Shown here: one piece after another, positions 60,250-64,000 of the stretch | Position numbering within the stretch: position 1 is the first letter of the stretch | Layout: every line of letters starts with the position of its first letter | Source: Pseudoruegeria sp. HB172150 | Lineage (GTDB): Bacteria; Pseudomonadota; Alphaproteobacteria; Rhodobacterales; Rhodobacteraceae | Assembly (NCBI RefSeq): GCF_013184805.1 | Contig: NZ_JAATNG010000004.1 | Location: forward strand, 283,423-347,422 | DNA length: 64,000 nt | Reading direction: 5' to 3' | Made by a program: the position numbers and the translations under genes | The notes under the pieces: generated by a model | Seen by the model: the letters and a program-made list of their open reading frames with translations, nothing else | The model's database searches: none | Told to the model about the DNA's origin: nothing

Positions 60250-61496
60250 GCGGTCCTCCCTGTTTCCGGTGACGCCCAGGCCAGCCAGACGGCGGCCGTC
60301 CAGGTAAAGTTGCGCCCGCCCGCGGGTGCGCCGTCACGCGGGTCGAAATATTCGGCAAAGCCGTTCGTGCCGATCATGTCGCGGGTCTTTTCGGTGAGCG
60401 CCTGCGCGTGGGCGGCGTGCCCCGCTTCGCCCAGCCCGGTGGCGATCAGCATGTTCAGCATCGCCCAGACCGGCCCGCGCCAGTAACGTTTCGGTTCGTA
60501 TTTCGGATGCGCCGGGTCGGTCGACGGCACCTGATAGCGGGTCAGCCCGGCGATGCGGTCGAGATGCGTCAGCATCCGGTCGCCGCCGACGCCGGCATAC
60601 CAGGTGAGGAAGGAGGCGTTCGAGATGACGCCGGTATGCGTGCCCGCCCGTTCGTCATAGCAGTCGTAGGCTTCAATGTCCGGGTTCCACAACCGTTCGG
60701 ATCCGGCCTCCATCGCGGCGATCCAGTTGCGGATTTCGGAGGTGTCCTCGCCCCATCGCTCCGCCATGGCGAGAAGGTCGCGGGTGGAGCGCAGCAGAGT
60801 GAAGGTCATCGTCGGATCGGCGACGCGGAACGGCGTGTTGTCGCGCAGCCAGGCTTCGTCCCAGCCGCATTCGGCGCCCAGCTTCACCAGATAAAGGTAA
60901 CGGTCGTATTCCCACTGGTTCGGGCGTTCGGCGGCCTCGACCTCGCTGGTGTCGCGGCGCTTGTAGGCCGCGATGCCGGTGGGTTCGAAGGCGGCCAGCG
61001 CCCCGTCCCAGTCGGGGCAGTTGTCGCGACCGGTTTCCCACGGGTGGGTGACGACGATAGCGCCGCCTTCGCAGCGCCAGGTCATGAACCAGCGGTGCCA
61101 GTTCTTCAGCGGTTCGAACAGCGCCCTGGCGCGGGCTTCCTGTGTGGGGTCGTGGTCCAGCAGCCAGCGGATGAAGGTGGCGGCGATGGGTGGCTGCGAG
61201 ATACCGGAGGACTGTATCGGCCCGGTGCCGCCCCAGATGTCGGGGTTCGGGAAATAGCCGGGATCGACCTTGTGGAACAGGATATGCGGCACCATGCCGT
61301 TCGGCCACTGGCCGGAGAACAGGGTCTCGATCTCGGTCCAGGCGCGGTTCATGTCATGCTCGGCAAAGCCGAGAGCGGCAAAGACGCTGTCCCAGTTCCA
61401 CTGGTAGGGATAAAGGCCGTCGGTCGGCACGGTATAGCCGCCGCGGTCGTTCTGCGCGAGGATGGCGCGGGCTTCTTCGTCTCTTGTCATCGTCAT
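60237..61496 (-). CDS. Glycoside hydrolase of the MGH/GH63 type
   Basis: 419 residues, an alpha/alpha toroid protein without signal peptide, so cytosolic. Key motifs: LYPYQWNWDSVFAALGFAEHD (with a catalytic-region Asp), VTHPWETGRDNCPDWD, RYWRGPVWAMLNML and the C-terminal AEYFDPRDGAPAGGRNFTWTAAVWLAWA with the Glu/Asp cluster. This pattern is that of mannosylglycerate/glucosylglycerate hydrolases. It lies inside the ABC operon, so it probably hydrolyses the imported glycoside. The start overlaps the upstream permease stop by 4 bp. Trehalose-like substrates cannot be excluded. Confidence 0.84.
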   Translation of the reverse strand: MTMTRDEEARAILAQNDRGGYTVPTDGLYPYQWNWDSVFAALGFAEHDMNRAWTEIETLFSGQWPNGMVPHILFHKVDPGYFPNPDIWGGTGPIQSSGISQPPIAATFIRWLLDHDPTQEARARALFEPLKNWHRWFMTWRCEGGAIVVTHPWETGRDNCPDWDGALAAFEPTGIAAYKRRDTSEVEAAERPNQWEYDRYLYLVKLGAECGWDEAWLRDNTPFRVADPTMTFTLLRSTRDLLAMAERWGEDTSEIRNWIAAMEAGSERLWNPDIEAYDCYDERAGTHTGVISNASFLTWYAGVGGDRMLTHLDRIAGLTRYQVPSTDPAHPKYEPKRYWRGPVWAMLNMLIATGLGEAGHAAHAQALTEKTRDMIGTNGFAEYFDPRDGAPAGGRNFTWTAAVWLAWASPETGRTAWAA

Positions 61497-62704
61497 CCCT
61501 TGACCGCCCCGGCGGTCAGGCCCCGCGTCATGAATTTCTCCAGCCCCAGGAACAGGACCATGATCGGCACCGTCGCGATCACCGCGCCCGCCATCAGGTG
61601 CTGGCGCGGGATTTCCGACGAGTTCAGCATCGCGACCCCGCGCGTCAGTGTGAATTTCGACGGATCGTCCAGCAGCATGAAGGCCAGCAGGAACTCGTTC
61701 CAGGCGATCATGAAGACATAGAGCGAGACCGAGGCGAGCGCCGGCAGCGACAGTGGCAGCGTGATCTTCCAGATCACCCTGAGCCGGGTCAGGCCGTCCA
61801 TCAGTCCGGCTTCTTCCACCTCGGCCGGGAGCCCCCGGAAATAGCCCTGCAGCATGTAAAGCGCGACGGGGATCGTGGTGACCGGGTAGATCACGATGAT
61901 GCCGAAGATCGTGTTGCGAAGGCCCAGCATCGAGAAGGCGATGTAGATCGGCAGCGCCAGCACGATCATCGGCACCATGTAGATCAGGAGGATCGAGCGC
62001 GAGAAGGCGGTGCGGCCCGAGAAGCGCAGGCGCGCCACGGCATAGGCGCCGGGGACCGAGAAGAGCAGGGTGATCAGCACCGTCAGGACCGAGACATAAG
62101 TGGAGGTCCAGAGGTAGGAGCCGAAGTTGAACTGGGCGAAAAGCTCGACGTAGCTGGAGAAGAGGTCCAGCCCGCGGCTGAGGTCGATGGAGAAATCCAG
62201 CGGGTTCTGCACCAGCTGCTGCTGGTTCTTCAGGCTGGTCATCACCATCACGTAGAACGGGATCGCGACGATGGCGGTGAAGATCACGTAGCCGGTACCG
62301 GTCAGGAAGCGGATCACGGCATGTTCGAAGATATGCCGCGTCAGGGCGCCGGGCGGCATGTCCTGCAGCATCAGGCGCACCGGCCAGATCGTGCCCGCCG
62401 CCAGCAGCAGGCCGCAGATGACCGCCGTGACGGTGCTGGTGCCGGCGCCGACGATGAGCGGGCCGACCCCGATCAGCGTGGCCCCGACGAGGAGCAGCGC
62501 TGCCAGCGCCGGTCCGGCGATCCCGGCGGCGCGCATCGTGGCGGGCCAGAGCAGCGCGCCCCAGACGAGGCTGAGCAGAAGGTTGGGGCGGAACGCCTGA
62601 CCGGTCGCGAAGGACATCGCGACGGCGATGGTGAAGCCTGCGACGATCATCCAGAGCGCGCCGATGACGGGGCCGGTGATGTAGCCGTAGCGGAGGAACT
62701 TCAT
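61493..62704 (-). CDS. Carbohydrate ABC transporter permease (MalG type) with extra N-terminal helices
   Basis: 403 residues, about 120 more than normal MalG-type permeases. The extra N-terminal part (about 1-110) holds four hydrophobic segments such as GPVIGALWMIVAGFTIAVAMSF and ALAALLLVGATLIGVGPLIVG. The regular domain begins at about 130 (FLTGTGYVIFTAIVAIPFYVMVMTSLKNQQQL). The EAA loop is EVEEAGLMDGLTRLRVIWKITLPLSLPALA. Downstream of a repeat that contributes its ribosome-binding sequence. Confidence 0.9.
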   Translation of the reverse strand: MKFLRYGYITGPVIGALWMIVAGFTIAVAMSFATGQAFRPNLLLSLVWGALLWPATMRAAGIAGPALAALLLVGATLIGVGPLIVGAGTSTVTAVICGLLLAAGTIWPVRLMLQDMPPGALTRHIFEHAVIRFLTGTGYVIFTAIVAIPFYVMVMTSLKNQQQLVQNPLDFSIDLSRGLDLFSSYVELFAQFNFGSYLWTSTYVSVLTVLITLLFSVPGAYAVARLRFSGRTAFSRSILLIYMVPMIVLALPIYIAFSMLGLRNTIFGIIVIYPVTTIPVALYMLQGYFRGLPAEVEEAGLMDGLTRLRVIWKITLPLSLPALASVSLYVFMIAWNEFLLAFMLLDDPSKFTLTRGVAMLNSSEIPRQHLMAGAVIATVPIMVLFLGLEKFMTRGLTAGAVKG

Positions 62705-62710
62705 GCCGGT

Positions 62711-62766
62711 CCCCTGCTTCTTCTGGTCAAAAATATCCCGGGGTGCGCGAGGGGCTGGCCCCTCGC
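62711..62766 (-). repeat. Dispersed hairpin repeat, copy e, inside the ABC operon
   Basis: On the minus strand: hairpin GCGAGGGGC-CA-GCCCCTCGC (62766-62747), then CCCCGGGATATTTTT, then GACCAGAAGAAGCAGGGG. It separates the MalF-type and MalG-type genes; the AGGGG end lies about 8 bp before the MalG-type ATG and may serve as its Shine-Dalgarno sequence. Confidence 0.75.
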
Positions 62767-62792
62767 TCCCGCACGTGCCGTTTGCACCGCGC

Positions 62793-64000
62793 TCACAGCC
62801 CTTCCTCCCGGCTGACGTATTTCAGGAAGAAGATCGAGAATACCAGCAGCACGCAGAAGATCACCACCGCCACTGCGGCACCGGCGCCGATATTGCCCAC
62901 GGCGAAGGCCTGCTCGTAGACGCTGACGGTCAGCGTCCGGGTTCCGGCGCTGCCGCCGGTCAGCAGGAAGATGTCGTCGAACTTGTTGAAGGTCCAGATG
63001 AAGCGCAGCAGGAACAGCACCGACAGGATACCCAGAAGCTGCGGCAGCGACAGGAACCAGAACTGCTGGAAGGGCGAGGCGCCGTCCATGTCGGCGGCCT
63101 CGTACATGTCGGTGTCGATCGACTGCATTCGCGCGAGGATGAACAGGAAGGACAGCGGAAAGTAGCGCCAGACCTCGAACACTGTCACCATGATCAGCGC
63201 CAGCGGGCGCTGGCCGAAGAAGTTTATCGGCTGGTCGATGATCCCCATCTGCACCAGAAGCGCGTTGGCAGAGCCCGAGAACGGGTCGAACAGCGTCACC
63301 CAGGTGAAGGCCACCGCGATCACCGGCGCCACGTAGGGGAACAGGTACAGGCCACGCAGAAAGCCCTGGCCCTTGAACGACTTGTTCAGCAGCATCGCCG
63401 CAAAGAGGCCCACGACCAGAGCGCCGACGGTGCCGAAGACGGTGTAGAACACCGTCGCCCAGAGCACGGTAAAGAACTCGTCGCTGTCGAAGATGCGGAC
63501 AAAGTTGTCGAGGGTGAACTGGCCGTTGATCAGGATGTTGTCGGAACTGCCGGTCATCACCGGCTCGCTTTCGTCGGCATCGATGCCGTTTTCGAAATAG
63601 GCCGCTTCCACGGTCGCCGGGATCTCGACCTCCTCGCGCTGGCCGCCTTCGAGATCGCCGAAATCGCAGGTCAGCGTGGCGTCGTCGAGGCTGCAGCGCG
63701 GGTCCAGTTCGCCCAGAACCAGCCCTTCGGGAATGGTATCTGTAAGCGTCACGCCGAGGATTGGCTTGTCCTGCGATGAATTGCGCAGGCGGTATTGCAG
63801 GTCCGCCGGGTCGCCGGGCGCTTCCGGGCGGCCGCGCAGCGATTCTCGCACCACCGGCGCGGGCGGGCGCAGGTCGGCCAGACCGATGGGTTTAAAGCTG
63901 ATCCAGAAGATCGACAGGAGCGGCAGGACGACCACCAGCGAGACGCTGAGGATCGTCGGCAGCAGTAGGCCCCAGGCAAGCCGGGCCTCGCGCCGGGCAA
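62793..64000 (-). CDS. Carbohydrate ABC transporter permease (MalF type) with DUF11-like insertion, 5' part outside the window
   Basis: The 3' 402 codons of a gene that starts beyond the right edge; its first visible residues are ARREARLAWGLLLPTILSVSLVVVL (TM1). Between TM1 and TM2 is an inserted module (63537-63875) with YRLRNSSQDKPILGVTLTD, TIPEGLVLGELDPRCSLDD and LTCDFGDLEGGQREEVEIPA, the Ig-like DUF11 pattern with its pair of Cys. The remaining helices are normal, with EAADMDGASPFQQFWFLSLPQLLG as the EAA loop. Partner of the MalG-type permease downstream. Confidence 0.9.
   Translation of the reverse strand, partial: ARREARLAWGLLLPTILSVSLVVVLPLLSIFWISFKPIGLADLRPPAPVVRESLRGRPEAPGDPADLQYRLRNSSQDKPILGVTLTDTIPEGLVLGELDPRCSLDDATLTCDFGDLEGGQREEVEIPATVEAAYFENGIDADESEPVMTGSSDNILINGQFTLDNFVRIFDSDEFFTVLWATVFYTVFGTVGALVVGLFAAMLLNKSFKGQGFLRGLYLFPYVAPVIAVAFTWVTLFDPFSGSANALLVQMGIIDQPINFFGQRPLALIMVTVFEVWRYFPLSFLFILARMQSIDTDMYEAADMDGASPFQQFWFLSLPQLLGILSVLFLLRFIWTFNKFDDIFLLTGGSAGTRTLTVSVYEQAFAVGNIGAGAAVAVVIFCVLLVFSIFFLKYVSREEGL

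Noticed and set aside
61190-62815. Plus-strand open frame of 541 codons opposite hydrolase and permease
   Set aside because: Antisense shadow rich in Asp, Gln, Arg and Glu; the permease helices and hydrolase motifs lie on the minus strand.
1-64000. tRNA, rRNA, CRISPR arrays, integrases, transposases
   Set aside because: Intergenic gaps were read for cloverleaf ends, tandem spacer structures and recombinase motifs; none found.

Overview
The window is a high-GC, densely coded chromosomal stretch with no rRNA, tRNA, prophage, insertion sequence or CRISPR that I can see. The gene content fits an alphaproteobacterium of the Rhodobacteraceae (Roseobacter/Rhodobacter type): an RpoH-II-like heat-shock sigma factor behind a textbook sigma-E (RpoE-ChrR) promoter, a 44-residue aa3-type cytochrome oxidase subunit IV, phaA/phaB, a dimethylglycine-dehydrogenase-like FAD enzyme, a DmdC-like acyl-CoA dehydrogenase, ETF-ubiquinone oxidoreductase, and small families such as DUF4399, DUF2007 and YdcH. 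The genus cannot be fixed from sequence alone.

Layout. 1-2.6 kb (minus): start of a ComM/YifB gene, a glutathione transferase with a metal-binding tail, and a cobU plus histidine-phosphatase pair. 2.6-9.5 kb (plus): rpoH2-chaN, then coaBC-dut-(membrane-anchored MoeB/ThiF)-GNAT, then an amino-acid ABC binding protein and permease without an ATPase. 9.5-13.7 kb (plus): DUF4399 protein, M3 oligopeptidase and a short-form pyruvate kinase. 13.8-16.3 kb (minus): cation efflux, a capsule-export-like protein and an SH3 protein. 16.4-21.6 kb (plus): 2-hydroxyacid dehydrogenase, two envelope proteins and the FAD/GcvT enzyme. 21.7-25.8 kb (minus): a lipoprotein, oxidase subunit IV, a metallo-beta-lactamase-fold hydrolase and an acyl-CoA dehydrogenase. 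25.9-33.3 kb: tsaC, yqgE, a DsbD-N-like protein, azlCD, greA, a VOC protein and ETF-QO.

33.3-40.6 kb: a periplasmic protein, a short-chain dehydrogenase divergent from a TetR regulator with two operators between them, a TPR protein coupled to ispE, a convergent polyprenyl diphosphate synthase, and DUF2007, TrmN6-like and YdcH genes. 40.6-49 kb: a GcvA-type LysR regulator opposite a tiny unannotated ORF, phaAB, an EAL protein, DNA-3-methyladenine glycosylase, and an argH block bracketed by a pair of 60-bp inverted repeats. 49-55 kb (minus): a soluble triple-PAS chemoreceptor and a pxpB-pxpC-pxpA 5-oxoprolinase operon followed by a Gfo/Idh dehydrogenase. 55-59 kb: mtnA, a CoxG-like protein, a TauE exporter, an SRAP protein lacking its catalytic Cys2, and a SHOCT membrane protein. 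59.2-64 kb (minus): an ABC transporter operon with a GH63-like hydrolase, probably for uptake and hydrolysis of a glycosyl-glycerate-type solute. Its MalF-like permease carries an inserted DUF11-like domain and runs off the window.

Three points stand out beyond ordinary genes: (1) the pair of 60-bp double-palindrome inverted repeats around the argH block; (2) a family of five hairpin-associated repeats ending in GACCAGAAGAAGCAG or close variants, each lying just downstream of a gene and oriented with it; (3) the DUF11-like insertion in a sugar permease. I found no defence system, secondary-metabolite cluster or obviously foreign island.
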